A DNA stretch of 64,000 nt from contig NZ_JAKNTK010000001.1 of assembly GCF_022440805.1 (NCBI RefSeq), forward strand, positions 2,418,001 to 2,482,000, in the 5' to 3' direction. Under the pieces are notes generated by a model. That model worked only from the letters and a program-made list of their open reading frames with translations. It was not told the origin of the DNA and made no database searches. Source of the stretch: Holdemania massiliensis (lineage in GTDB: Bacteria; Bacillota_I; Bacilli_A; Erysipelotrichales; Erysipelotrichaceae). This document shows, piece by piece, positions 50,551 through 59,464 of this stretch (its first letter is position 1; every line of letters starts with the position of its first letter). The position numbers were made by a program, and so were the translations under genes.

Positions 50551-50739
50551 GATGAATTCCTTTCCTTCGTTTATCATTATAACAAAAAACTAACTTGAAG
50601 GAAAACTTTCATTAATCCGTCGACGGTTTCGATTATTTTCAGGCTTTCTTTCAGATAACTTTGTGAATATGATGCACTACTTAACAAAATGATTGTTTTC
50701 CCTTCTTGCTGAGCGTACAGTTAAATTAAAGGAGGGATC

Positions 50740-51510
50740 GTGTTGAAAATCTTAGATGGAAAAGTAGCCCTGATTACAGGGTGCAGCGGCGGAATCGGCA
50801 GAGAAACCGCCATTCGCTTCGCAGAAGAAGGAGCATCGCTGGCGATTTGCGCCCGAACTGCGTCCAAGTTGGAGGAAACGGCTGAAGCCTGCCGGCAGAG
50901 AGGCGCGCAGGTACTGGCTGTCGTCTGCGATATTACAGACAAGACTCAGCTTGAAAATCTGGTTCATCAAACCACCGATCATTTCGGACGCATTGACATT
51001 CTGATCAATAATGCCGTCAATGCCAAACCGGGCAGTCCGTTTCTTGAACAAACGGAAGCGGATCTGATGACTGTATTTGAAAGCGGCTATCTGGCTACAT
51101 GGCGCTTAATGCGTCTCTGCTATCCTTATTTAAAAGAATCCAAAGGCAAAATCATTAACTTTGCCTCCCCTGCCGGCCTAACGGGTGCGGAAGGTTATGC
51201 CGCCTACGCTTCAATCAAGGAAGCCATCCGCGGACTGACTATGGTTGCGGCACGGGAATGGGGCAAGGATGGCATTAACGTCAACTGCATCAGCCCGACG
51301 GCGATCACACCAAAAATGCAGACGATTATTGATTCCTTTCCGGAAGGCCAGCGCAAACCGGAAACACTGGGTTTTAAAGTTCCAGCCATCGGCCGAATCG
51401 GTACCGCTTATGAAGATCTGACGCCAATTCTTGTCTTCTTAGCCAGCGAAGCTTCCAATTACATCACCGGTCAGACTCTTCGTGCTGACGGCGGTGGTAC
51501 CATTTTCTAA
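50740..51510 (+). CDS. Short-chain dehydrogenase/reductase
   Basis: 256 aa classical SDR. VALITGCSGGIGRETAIRFA (cofactor loop), DILINNAVNAKPGS, INFASPAGLTGAEGYAAYAS with catalytic Ser, Tyr and Lys (Y-A-S-I-K), and C-terminal YITGQTLRADGGGTIF. GTG 50740 or TTG 50743 start; GGAGGG lies upstream. Substrate unknown. Confidence 0.88.
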   Translation: MLKILDGKVALITGCSGGIGRETAIRFAEEGASLAICARTASKLEETAEACRQRGAQVLAVVCDITDKTQLENLVHQTTDHFGRIDILINNAVNAKPGSPFLEQTEADLMTVFESGYLATWRLMRLCYPYLKESKGKIINFASPAGLTGAEGYAAYASIKEAIRGLTMVAAREWGKDGINVNCISPTAITPKMQTIIDSFPEGQRKPETLGFKVPAIGRIGTAYEDLTPILVFLASEASNYITGQTLRADGGGTIF

Positions 51511-51533
51511 ACCGCAAGTTTTCTGTCCCACAG

Positions 51534-51562
51534 AAAAACGGCTTTCAATCAGCCGTTTTTTC
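51534..51562. terminator. Bidirectional terminator between SDR gene and yebC
   Basis: AAAAACGGCT-TTCAATC-AGCCGTTTTTT, U-runs in both directions. Confidence 0.8.
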
Positions 51563-51566
51563 TTTC

Positions 51567-52289
51567 TTATTCAGACTGTACGTTGTGATAAACCTTCTGA
51601 ACGTCGTCGCAGTCATCCAGCATCGTCAGTAAACGATTCCAGGATTCTTTATCCTCATCGCTGTCCAGCGTAACATATTCCTGCGGCAGCATTGTAATTT
51701 CGCAGGCCTCGTATTCAACCTCCGGAATCAATCCATCAATCGCTTCCTTCGCTTTATGGAAATCCGTCGGATCCACAGTTACGGTCATACTGCCTTCTTC
51801 GCTTTCAATATCAATGACATTGACTTCAGCCATGATCAGCGTGTCCAGCATGCCTTCCTCATCTTCATAAGGGAAGTTGAACAGACCCACGTTATCATAG
51901 CTGTGCGAAACACAGCCGGCGACTCCCATTTTGCAATGAGCCTTGTTGAAGCATGTTTTTACAGCGCTGACGCTGCGGTTGGTATTGTCGGTCAGACAGT
52001 CGATAATGATTGTCGCTGCCCCTGGACCAAAACCCTCGTAACGGCAGGAATCATAGTTTTCCCCGCTGCCGCCCTTAGCCTTTTCAATCGCTCTTTTGAT
52101 GACATCCGCCGGCACCTGATTGGCTTTGGCTTCGGCGATCTTCCGCTTCAGACCCAGGTTCATTTCCGGATCCGGAACCCCCGCTTTTGCCGCAATCAAC
52201 AATTCTTTGCCATAACGCGAATATAATTTGGATTTCGCTGCAGCTGTTTTGGCCATGGCTGCCGCACGGACTTCATGTGCTCGTCCCAT
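51567..52289 (-). CDS. yebC: YebC/PmpR-type protein (TACO1 family)
   Basis: 240 aa, three-domain YebC fold. MGRAHEVRAAAMAKTAAAKS start, SRYGKELLIAAKAGVPDPEMN, YEGFGPGAATIIIDCLTDN, NRSVSAVKTCFNKAHCKMG. YebC proteins were called transcriptional regulators and are now also linked to translation of proline-rich stretches. GGAAGGTGG ribosome binding site. Confidence 0.93.
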   Translation of the reverse strand: MGRAHEVRAAAMAKTAAAKSKLYSRYGKELLIAAKAGVPDPEMNLGLKRKIAEAKANQVPADVIKRAIEKAKGGSGENYDSCRYEGFGPGAATIIIDCLTDNTNRSVSAVKTCFNKAHCKMGVAGCVSHSYDNVGLFNFPYEDEEGMLDTLIMAEVNVIDIESEEGSMTVTVDPTDFHKAKEAIDGLIPEVEYEACEITMLPQEYVTLDSDEDKESWNRLLTMLDDCDDVQKVYHNVQSE

Positions 52290-52372
52290 AATTAATAACC
52301 ACCTTCCAAAATTGACTTTATCATTATATCAAAGCAGCCTGTAAAAATCACGAAAAAGTTGTAAAACAGGGC

Positions 52373-53242
52373 TTAAAAGCGATGAATTTCCGCTTCATCC
52401 TTCAGATAAGGCAAGCCGCCGATGCGAATAGCCGGCTTGTGGTGTCCATGGAAATCACTGCCGCAGCTCATCCACAGGTGATGATCCAGCGCCATCTGCC
52501 GATAATGCAAAGTTTCGGCTTCGCTGTGATAGCTGCTGTAAACCTCCAAACCGTCAACACCGCTGTCCAGTAACCGTGCCAGAACTTCATCTTTTCCTTT
52601 GAAATTCGCTCCTGGATGAGCAACGACCGCTACCCCATGGGTTTGATGGATAAGTTCAATGACCTCCGCTGCCGTCTTCTTGGATCCGGCCGTATAACCC
52701 GGTTTTCCCTGCGAAAAGAAATCCCAGAAAAAATTCACGTTTGGATTATCGCTGCGGCTGCCGCCTTCACGATAAGGGTCCAGCCAGGCTAAACCATCAA
52801 ATTCAGCATGACTTAACAAATAGGCACCGATGTCCTCCGGCACAAGAATGTTATCCTTGGCAATTGATTTTAACGCTGCATCCGGCAGATCCAGATGCAT
52901 CGCCTCACAGAACTGATGTTTGGCTTTCCATGTATTTTCAACAGACTGATCGTAATAATAATGGAACAACGCATCATAGCGCGGATCGGTATAATCAATT
53001 TGATAGGCCGTCATATGCAGACCGACGCCTTCAAATTCACAGTCAATTTCTATTCCCGGAATCACGCGAATTCCATTCTGCGCCCCCAACTGCATCACTT
53101 CCGCGATACTGGCTACATTGTTATGATCTGTAATCGCCAGGGTTTTCACACCGTTTTCCTTAGCCATGGCAATGATCTCAGCCGGTGTGTAATCCGCATC
53201 CGTACTGACGATCGTATGAATATGATAGTCCAGGGTACTCAT
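52373..53242 (-). CDS. PHP-domain phosphoesterase (YciV/RNase AM-like)
   Basis: 289 aa. LDYHIHTIVSTDADYTPAEI (metal-binding His pair), TLAITDHNNVASI, VIPGIEIDCEFEG, VAVVAHPGANF and SCGSDFHGHHKPAIR. The complete ligand set suggests an active phosphoesterase of the group that includes 5'-3' exonuclease RNase AM and AMP phosphatase. GGAGG 6 nt before the ATG. Monocistronic. Confidence 0.86.
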   Translation of the reverse strand: MSTLDYHIHTIVSTDADYTPAEIIAMAKENGVKTLAITDHNNVASIAEVMQLGAQNGIRVIPGIEIDCEFEGVGLHMTAYQIDYTDPRYDALFHYYYDQSVENTWKAKHQFCEAMHLDLPDAALKSIAKDNILVPEDIGAYLLSHAEFDGLAWLDPYREGGSRSDNPNVNFFWDFFSQGKPGYTAGSKKTAAEVIELIHQTHGVAVVAHPGANFKGKDEVLARLLDSGVDGLEVYSSYHSEAETLHYRQMALDHHLWMSCGSDFHGHHKPAIRIGGLPYLKDEAEIHRF

Positions 53243-53297
53243 AAATATCCTCCTTCACCTTTAGGCTCAGTATATCGTGAATCCGCTTTCTGAGCAA

Positions 53298-53326
53298 CAA
53301 AAGAACTCGGTTTTTCCGAGTTCTTT
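53298..53326 (-). terminator. Terminator of the BlaI/M56-M23 operon
   Basis: Minus strand AAGAACTCGG-AAAAA-CCGAGTTCTT followed by TTGTTG. Confidence 0.7.
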
Positions 53327-53336
53327 CATAATCTTT

Positions 53337-55067
53337 CTATTCTTCAAACAATCCGGATGGATCCAAAGCGATGCCATCCTGCATGAAATAGAAATGAACA
53401 TGCGGTCCGGTCGCGCGGCCCGTCATTCCCATCACACCTAGGGTTTGCCCCTGATTGACCTGATCGCCCTCTTGGACCTGAATCTCATCCAAATGACCGT
53501 AAAAGCTTTGTATCCCCTCGCTGTGTTCCAAAATCACATAATTTCCCTGAATCGTATTATAACCGGTTGCAAAAACCTGACCGTCAGCAGTTGCCAGAAT
53601 TGGTGCTTGTTTATTATCAGGATCCGTAATGTCCAGAGCCTGATGATCCGCATAACAGTTCCAGCCGCAGGTAATTTTCCAATTTTCAACCGGGGATATT
53701 GCATTCAGCTGCTGCACTGTTTCCTCGCCGTCGGCTTCCTGATAAGGCTTTTGAAGCTGATCCTCAGTTAATTTCACCAAGATCTTGCCCTGAGGCATAA
53801 AGCATTCTACTGAACTTGGTATTTCACCCCATTCCAAGCTGACTGCAGATTCTGCCCCCAGCTGCATGTCTCTCAGTGTCAACGGCTCACCGAAAGGTGT
53901 CTGCCAAACCTCGGCATGGGCGATCACCGGGACCTGCATCCCCATCGATTCAAGGGCTTTTTTAGATCCTTCACACCACACCTTCTGATCTGGATCTCCA
54001 ACCAATTCTACAGGATTCGTTTCATTTTGGATTAACGTCAGCTGCATCTTCATTTCCCAGCCTGACTGAGCTTCTGGTTTCAGCATCAAGCCAACGCTGC
54101 CGACCAGAACGAGAATGACAACTCCTGCGGCAATCAGTCCTGGTGTTCGTTTTTTATTCACAATCCATCCCAACCTTTCTTTTAAACGTGTTTGTGTACG
54201 TTGGCTGTTCAGACACTGCAGAGCATGCTGATCCTTATCCGCCGCCAATGAAAGCAGCAGCTGCGCATAGCGAATCCGTACTGTCTGCGGTTTGTCCTCC
54301 AGCAGTTTTTCATCAATAAAATATTCCAGATCCAGCCGCAGCTGATTCATCATCAGTCCGACTAAAGGATTGAACCAATAAACGATTTCCAAGATTTGAA
54401 TCAAGCCCAGAAACCACGGATGTCCATATCTCAAATGCAGACATTCGTGCAAAAGCATCGTTTGTCTTTCTTCCGCGGTTCTTTGCTTAAAGTCAGTTCC
54501 CAAAACCAGGTGCGGCTTCCAATTTCCGTAAATGGCACAGCTGTGAACAGCCGCACTTTGATCTACCGGAACGGAAAGGCACCGGCTTTGACGCATGAGC
54601 TGCCATGCTTCTTCCTTTAGCTCCTTGCTGCTGGGCTGTAAATTTAAACGGCGCTTTAAGCGAAAGCGGGCGATCCCATTCACAGAAGCGGCCACAAAGA
54701 CTCCGAGAGCCCAAACCCAGGACGCAACCTCACTGAGCGTCCAGACCTTTTTCTGCGGCATGACCCATGCATCATCTGAGGTTTTTCCCTCTGGCTGCAC
54801 GGATTGGCGCTGGACAAATATGGGCTGGTTAGCCAGTGTGTCCATTTTCTCCTTTACCCCCGCTTCATCCAGCTTCTGATAAGGGCTGTAAACAGAGGTC
54901 AGCTGAATCGGAACCATTAGCTGAAGCAACAGCGGCACCCAGATCAGCAGTCTTGCGGTTTTGCCGAGATGCCGGAAAACCTTGCTGCGCAAAACCAGTA
55001 AGACAAGAATCAACGGACTGCTTAAAAGCGAAATTTCAATCAGACAAACAGCACCCCGTTCAAGCAT
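53337..55067 (-). CDS. BlaR1-like M56 metallopeptidase fused to an M23 endopeptidase (copy 1)
   Basis: 576 aa. N-terminal membrane part with helices ISLLSSPLILVLLVLRSKVF and LLIWVPLLLQLMVPIQL, a third near residue 110, and the M56 zinc motif H-E-C-L-H (MLLHECLHLRYGHPWFLGLI) on the inner side. Another helix follows (GLIAAGVVILVLVGSVGLML), then an outer stalk. The C-terminal LytM/M23 domain has HQALDI (His, Asp), YGHLDE and GPHVHFYF (H556, H558), so the active-site set looks complete. The outer sensor of BlaR1 (a PBP domain) is thus replaced by a peptidoglycan endopeptidase. Strong GGAGG ribosome binding site. Last gene of the BlaI operon. Confidence 0.85.
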   Translation of the reverse strand: MLERGAVCLIEISLLSSPLILVLLVLRSKVFRHLGKTARLLIWVPLLLQLMVPIQLTSVYSPYQKLDEAGVKEKMDTLANQPIFVQRQSVQPEGKTSDDAWVMPQKKVWTLSEVASWVWALGVFVAASVNGIARFRLKRRLNLQPSSKELKEEAWQLMRQSRCLSVPVDQSAAVHSCAIYGNWKPHLVLGTDFKQRTAEERQTMLLHECLHLRYGHPWFLGLIQILEIVYWFNPLVGLMMNQLRLDLEYFIDEKLLEDKPQTVRIRYAQLLLSLAADKDQHALQCLNSQRTQTRLKERLGWIVNKKRTPGLIAAGVVILVLVGSVGLMLKPEAQSGWEMKMQLTLIQNETNPVELVGDPDQKVWCEGSKKALESMGMQVPVIAHAEVWQTPFGEPLTLRDMQLGAESAVSLEWGEIPSSVECFMPQGKILVKLTEDQLQKPYQEADGEETVQQLNAISPVENWKITCGWNCYADHQALDITDPDNKQAPILATADGQVFATGYNTIQGNYVILEHSEGIQSFYGHLDEIQVQEGDQVNQGQTLGVMGMTGRATGPHVHFYFMQDGIALDPSGLFEE

Positions 55068-55122
55068 TTATTTCCCTCCTTTCCATTTTTCTCGCTGCCG
55101 CCGATTGTCGGCAAACAGCGAC

Positions 55123-56844
55123 TTAACGAAGCAGCGCTTCCGGATTATACCGAATTCCATCAACCATAAGAAAGAAATGCAAGGAAATCGTTTGAGCCGC
55201 GCCGGTAGATCCGATCTTTCCAAGTTTATCACCCTGCTGAACTGATTGTCCCTGACTCACATCAAGACTTTCCAAATGCATATAATAGCTCTGCACATCG
55301 TCGCCATGATCCAAAACAAGATAATTTCCATTGACTGCCGAATAGCCGGCTTCCGCTACAATCCCCTTTGATACCGCCAATACAGCGGCATAATCATCAT
55401 CTGGATCAAAGATATCCACAGCCTCATGTCCAAGATGACAACCCCAGCCGCACAGAACCACAGGGTTTTTAAGCGGCGCTGTCATTTCCTTCTGGGCTGC
55501 TTTTTCCGGAAGAATAGGGGCAGGTTGGTCTTTGGGCAGCAGACTTACGGTCAGTGGTACAGTCGTTTCCTTTCCAGTACATACCCAGGCATCAGATTCG
55601 GGCAGCATCCACTGAATCTCAGCGCTTACCCGACCCGCCTGCAATTCATTCAGCAAAACTGGTTCTCCGTTTTGCCGCAGTGCAGATGCGGAGAGTGACG
55701 CTTTAAGATCTTTTTCCTGGATCTGTTTCAACACTTCAGGTTTGCCCTGGCATTGAACATGAACCTGCAAAGATTCCAGATAGAGCGAATACTCATAATC
55801 CGCTAAGTCAGAAACATCCAATGTTACTGTGTTCATCTGAGAAGCTAACGGTTGTGGCCTTTGCAGCATAAATCCGCAGAAGCCAATCACCAGGATGACG
55901 ATCATCCCGGCAAGCAGCCAGGGAGTTCGTTTTTGATGCACAATCAATCCCACCCTTTCTCTAAGCCGTTGTTTAGAGCTTTTACTGCTCAGACACTGCA
56001 GTGCTTTGTGCTGCGGATCGGTCGCGGCAGATAGAATCATCGCAGCGTAATGACAGCGTTTCTGCGGCGGCTGGTCCTGCAAAAGACGGTCGTCAATGAA
56101 GGTTTCAAGATCCTGACGAATTTGCCTGATCATTAATCTGACAAAGGGATTGAACCAATACAGGATTTCCAACAGCCGGAATATTCCGCATAACCACGGA
56201 TGGCCGTAACGCAGATGGCAGCATTCGTGCCGGATCATCAGCTGCTGATCCTCCAATGACCACTGATCCCAATTTTCACCGATGACTAACTGCGGAAATA
56301 GGTTGCCGTAAATTGCGCAGCTGTTCAGCACCGGACTCTCCAGAACCGGAATCCGCACGCATCGTGTCTGACGCATTTGTTCCTGAATCCACTGAGTTTT
56401 CTTTGGCGTGCTGGCATGCAGCTGAAGCCGTCTGCGGCAAAATATCTGCGACAGACCATTAACTAGAAGTGATCCAAGCAGGCCAAGAATCCAGATTCCC
56501 GTCGCAATCTCCAGAGATGAAACTGACGTCACAGGCTGCGGCAATAACACATCGTTCTTCTCAGCATGTTCCTGGCGTGAATCTTCCAGCAGTGGCTGCT
56601 GATCCACGGAAGCGGTCTGCGCAAAATGCAGCTGAATCTGATCTGTCAGCGGTTGGTAAGGACTGCTGGATGAAGACCAGGAAATAGGAACCATCAGCTG
56701 AAGCAGCAGCGGCACCCAGATCAGCAGCCGTGCGGTTTTGCCTAATCGCTTAAGAAACTTTCTCCGCAAAATCAATACAATAAGAATCAGCGGACTGACC
56801 AGCAATGAAATTTCCAAGAGTGCCCGAAGACTATTTTTCAGCAT
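55123..56844 (-). CDS. BlaR1-like M56 metallopeptidase fused to a degenerate M23 domain (copy 2)
   Basis: 573 aa paralogue of the downstream gene with the same layout: two helices, M56 motif H-E-C-C-H (IRHECCHLRYGHPWLCGIFR), helix WLLAGMIVILVIGFCGFML and an outer M23 domain. In the M23 domain HEAVDI and YYMHLE remain, but the H-x-H motif reads S-L-H (S554, H556): the catalytic first His is Ser while the zinc ligands are kept. It may bind but not cut peptidoglycan. Overlaps blaI by 14 nt. Confidence 0.85.
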   Translation of the reverse strand: MLKNSLRALLEISLLVSPLILIVLILRRKFLKRLGKTARLLIWVPLLLQLMVPISWSSSSSPYQPLTDQIQLHFAQTASVDQQPLLEDSRQEHAEKNDVLLPQPVTSVSSLEIATGIWILGLLGSLLVNGLSQIFCRRRLQLHASTPKKTQWIQEQMRQTRCVRIPVLESPVLNSCAIYGNLFPQLVIGENWDQWSLEDQQLMIRHECCHLRYGHPWLCGIFRLLEILYWFNPFVRLMIRQIRQDLETFIDDRLLQDQPPQKRCHYAAMILSAATDPQHKALQCLSSKSSKQRLRERVGLIVHQKRTPWLLAGMIVILVIGFCGFMLQRPQPLASQMNTVTLDVSDLADYEYSLYLESLQVHVQCQGKPEVLKQIQEKDLKASLSASALRQNGEPVLLNELQAGRVSAEIQWMLPESDAWVCTGKETTVPLTVSLLPKDQPAPILPEKAAQKEMTAPLKNPVVLCGWGCHLGHEAVDIFDPDDDYAAVLAVSKGIVAEAGYSAVNGNYLVLDHGDDVQSYYMHLESLDVSQGQSVQQGDKLGKIGSTGAAQTISLHFFLMVDGIRYNPEALLR

Positions 56845-57202
56845 GACGGATCATTTCCTTTAACTCTGCCAGTTCCTCTTCACTCAGTTCAACTTCTTCC
56901 ATGAAATTCAGCATCATCCGGCTCATCGAACCGTTGAATAACTTATCCGCCAGACTTTTTTGTGTTTGACGAGTATAGTCCTTGCGGCTGATCGCCGGCC
57001 GGTATAAAATTTCACGCTGGCTACGGTCCGCAAATACAGCTTCTTTTTCCTCACAACGATGAATCAGCGTGCGGATTGTCTTGCCATTCCACGCTTTGTG
57101 CTGCAATACTTCATCGACGATTTGATTCGCTGTCAACGGTTCATTCTGCCAAAGCACCTTGAGAATTTCCAGTTCAGCATCGGTTATTTTTTCAGCTTTC
57201 AC
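56831..57202 (-). CDS. BlaI/MecI-family repressor
   Basis: 123 aa winged-helix repressor: KITDAELEILKVLWQNEPLT, ANQIVDEVLQHKAWNGKTIRTL (recognition helix) and a C-terminal dimerisation and cleavage region. GTG start with AAGGAGGTGG 8 nt upstream. In bla/mec systems the membrane M56 protein triggers cleavage of this repressor. Here it precedes the two M56-M23 fusions, and two perfect operators lie upstream. Confidence 0.92.
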   Translation of the reverse strand: MKAEKITDAELEILKVLWQNEPLTANQIVDEVLQHKAWNGKTIRTLIHRCEEKEAVFADRSQREILYRPAISRKDYTRQTQKSLADKLFNGSMSRMMLNFMEEVELSEEELAELKEMIRHAEK

Positions 57203-57219
57203 AGGTCCACCTCCTTTAG

Positions 57220-57257
57220 ATTACAATTGTAATACAGTTATATATTACAATTGTAAT
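57220..57257 (-). promoter_or_regulatory. Two BlaI operators (perfect 14-bp palindromes)
   Basis: ATTACAATTGTAAT at 57220-57233 and again at 57244-57257, centres 24 bp apart. They contain the TACA-N2-TGTA core of bla/mec operators. The upstream one covers the promoter spacer and -10, the other the transcript start. Confidence 0.88.
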
Positions 57258-57270
57258 CTAGTTTTGTCAA
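57242..57270 (-). promoter_or_regulatory. Promoter of the BlaI/M56-M23 operon
   Basis: Minus strand TTGACA (57270-57265), 17-nt spacer, TAATAT (57247-57242), overlapped by the BlaI operators. Confidence 0.7.
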
Positions 57271-57284
57271 GCTTTCCTGCAGCA

Positions 57285-57308
57285 TAAAAACAGCGGAGAT
57301 ATCCGCTG
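57285..57308 (-). terminator. Terminator of the epimerase gene
   Basis: Minus strand CAGCGGA-TATC-TCCGCTG followed by TTTTT. Confidence 0.75.
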
Positions 57309-57355
57309 CTTTTGTGTATGATCTTCGCGCCCACTGCACTTATTCAGTTTAACTG

Positions 57356-58309
57356 TTATTTTACTCCCAGCTCGCTTAGAATCTGTTTCTCATTCGCTGT
57401 CAGTTTCGGCTTGAACTGAATTTCATTCCGATTTTCACAATACCATTGATAAGCCTTGGCCAATCCGGTTTCAAACGGCGTATCGGTATCGAAAATTTCA
57501 TGAATCCGGCGGACATCTAAAACATTGTCATAATCCCGAAATGGGAAATAATCTTTGGCCTGCCATTGATCGCCATGGACCGGGATGATCCGGGCCGATC
57601 TGCCGCAGACCCGCGCACAGCATTCAATCCATTCACTGAAAGCGACACCCTGGCGATCACCGACATTATAAATATGCACACCGGGTTCTGACCGCTCCAG
57701 CAAGCCCGTAATGATCTTCGCCAAATCCCCGGTATAGCAGAATTGAATGCGATTGTCTGAGGCAGGAATCAAAATTGGCTGGTTTTGTGTCAAATGATGA
57801 AAGATAAAGCTTTCCCGCTGAACATAATTGTATTCACCATACATATACGGCGGACGCAGAATCGTCAAAGCGGTTCCCCGCTTCGTGCAGCTGCTGATCA
57901 ATGCCGCTTCCGCAGCAATTTTGTCCGTACCGTATTGTCCCCAATATGGATTTTCCCCCAGCGGTTCTGTTTCCGCGATCGGCAACGCACACCGATCCAC
58001 ATCGTAAACCGCGCTGGAACTGATGAAAACCCAATGTGGAACCGGACAATCCAGGCTGCCGCAGACAATTTCAATCTGCTTTTGATCCAACCCCGATACA
58101 TCAATAACAGCCTCAAAGGTTTTGCCCTGCAGCGTTTGCTTCATCGCCGCCGCATCATCCCGATCACAGATCAGCTGAGTGACGGGTTCACCTGTCCATG
58201 GTCGGCTGCCGCGGTTTAACAGGGTTACTGCCCAGCCTTCCTTTAAGCATTGTTCTGTAATTCGTCTGCCGATAAAATAACTGCCTCCCAAGATCAATAC
58301 ATTCCGCAT
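57356..58309 (-). CDS. NAD-dependent epimerase/dehydratase-family protein
   Basis: 317 aa extended/atypical SDR: MRNVLILGGSYFIGRRITEQ (G-G-x-x-F-I-G), FISSSAVYDVD and the Y-x-x-x-K motif in GQYGTDKIAAE. ILRPPYMYGEYNYVQRESF is typical of sugar epimerases or of the related CSP41-type RNA-binding group. No sugar-pathway neighbours, so the substrate is open. Confidence 0.82.
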   Translation of the reverse strand: MRNVLILGGSYFIGRRITEQCLKEGWAVTLLNRGSRPWTGEPVTQLICDRDDAAAMKQTLQGKTFEAVIDVSGLDQKQIEIVCGSLDCPVPHWVFISSSAVYDVDRCALPIAETEPLGENPYWGQYGTDKIAAEAALISSCTKRGTALTILRPPYMYGEYNYVQRESFIFHHLTQNQPILIPASDNRIQFCYTGDLAKIITGLLERSEPGVHIYNVGDRQGVAFSEWIECCARVCGRSARIIPVHGDQWQAKDYFPFRDYDNVLDVRRIHEIFDTDTPFETGLAKAYQWYCENRNEIQFKPKLTANEKQILSELGVK

Positions 58310-58420
58310 ATTCTTTCTCCTTTGCCGCCTTTATTCTATCATTGATGCCGGCTTTTTCCAATCCTCGACAGCAGACCGCTTACTCCATCACGCCCTTCCA
58401 ACTCCTTTGGCAAATCCAGC

Positions 58421-59464
58421 TTACGCCTGTTGCTGCGGCAGGATTACAGAAAAGACAGTCAGGCCGTTTTCAGAATGAACCTCAACCCGTCCATGATGCA
58501 GCGTCGTGATTTCCCGTACCAATGCCAAGCCCAGTCCATTGCCTGCATCATGATGGGATTGTTCACATTGATAAAACTTTTCAAAAATCCGGGCTTGATC
58601 CTCTGCGGCGATTTCCGGGCCCTGATTGGCAATCGAAACGATAAGCTCCATCTTCCTGATTGCCGCCTGAACTGAAATCACGGTGTTAGGATCGGCAAAT
58701 TTTACCGCATTGCCCAACAGATTCTGCCATACCTCAAACAAGAGATCCTCATTGCCCGTACACATCAATTCCGGCAGCTGCATATCAAACTGCAGCTGTT
58801 TTTTCTCCCATTGCATTTCGTACAGCAGCACTGCCTGTCTTATCTGTTCATCCAGACGAAAATGAGCCACTTCCAACGGCAGTTCTTTATTTTCCAGCCG
58901 TGATAATTTCAGGATGTTGCTTGTCAGCGAGGTCAGACGGCGGGTATTGGCAATGATCTTCGCCACATATTCCTGCTGACGCTCCGGCGACAATGATTTA
59001 TTTTGCAGCAATGCAGCATAGCCTTCAATCGCCGTCAGCGGCGTTTTGAATTCATGCGAAACATTGCGGGTGAAATCGCTGTGAATGATCTCCGTACTGG
59101 CCAGCTCACGCGTCATAATATTGAAGCTGCGTTCCATTTCTGCGATTTCCAGAATTCGGCTGTTCAGCTTGATTTTTACTGAAAAATCACCTTTAGCTAC
59201 TTCCTGTGCAGCCTGACTTAACTGACGAACCGGCGCAAAAACGCGTTTCCCCAGGACCCTGGCCATGAAAGTACTGCTTAACACACAGATGATGGAAACA
59301 ATCAGCAGAACAAGCCATGGTGAAGGTGTGATGCGCCATCCGCACAGAATCAATAAATTCAGCACGATCACCGCGGTGAAAAGGGAAAGGGTTACCGAGG
59401 TAAAGACGATCAGCGTAAACATGGCAACAAAGCCTAAGGGATAACGAAGCATGATGCGTTTCAT
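58421..59464 (-). CDS. Sensor histidine kinase (HAMP, OmpR-system partner)
   Basis: 347 aa. Two membrane helices with almost no outer loop (FVAMFTLIVFTSVTLSLFTA; LVLLIVSIICVLSSTFMARV), a HAMP segment, the H-box FTRNVSHEFKTPLTAIEGYA, an N-box (WQNLLGNAVKFAD) and G-boxes (GNGLGLALVREI). The short extracellular part is the type that senses via the membrane or a partner transporter. Overlaps the response regulator by 4 nt. Confidence 0.92.
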   Translation of the reverse strand: MKRIMLRYPLGFVAMFTLIVFTSVTLSLFTAVIVLNLLILCGWRITPSPWLVLLIVSIICVLSSTFMARVLGKRVFAPVRQLSQAAQEVAKGDFSVKIKLNSRILEIAEMERSFNIMTRELASTEIIHSDFTRNVSHEFKTPLTAIEGYAALLQNKSLSPERQQEYVAKIIANTRRLTSLTSNILKLSRLENKELPLEVAHFRLDEQIRQAVLLYEMQWEKKQLQFDMQLPELMCTGNEDLLFEVWQNLLGNAVKFADPNTVISVQAAIRKMELIVSIANQGPEIAAEDQARIFEKFYQCEQSHHDAGNGLGLALVREITTLHHGRVEVHSENGLTVFSVILPQQQA

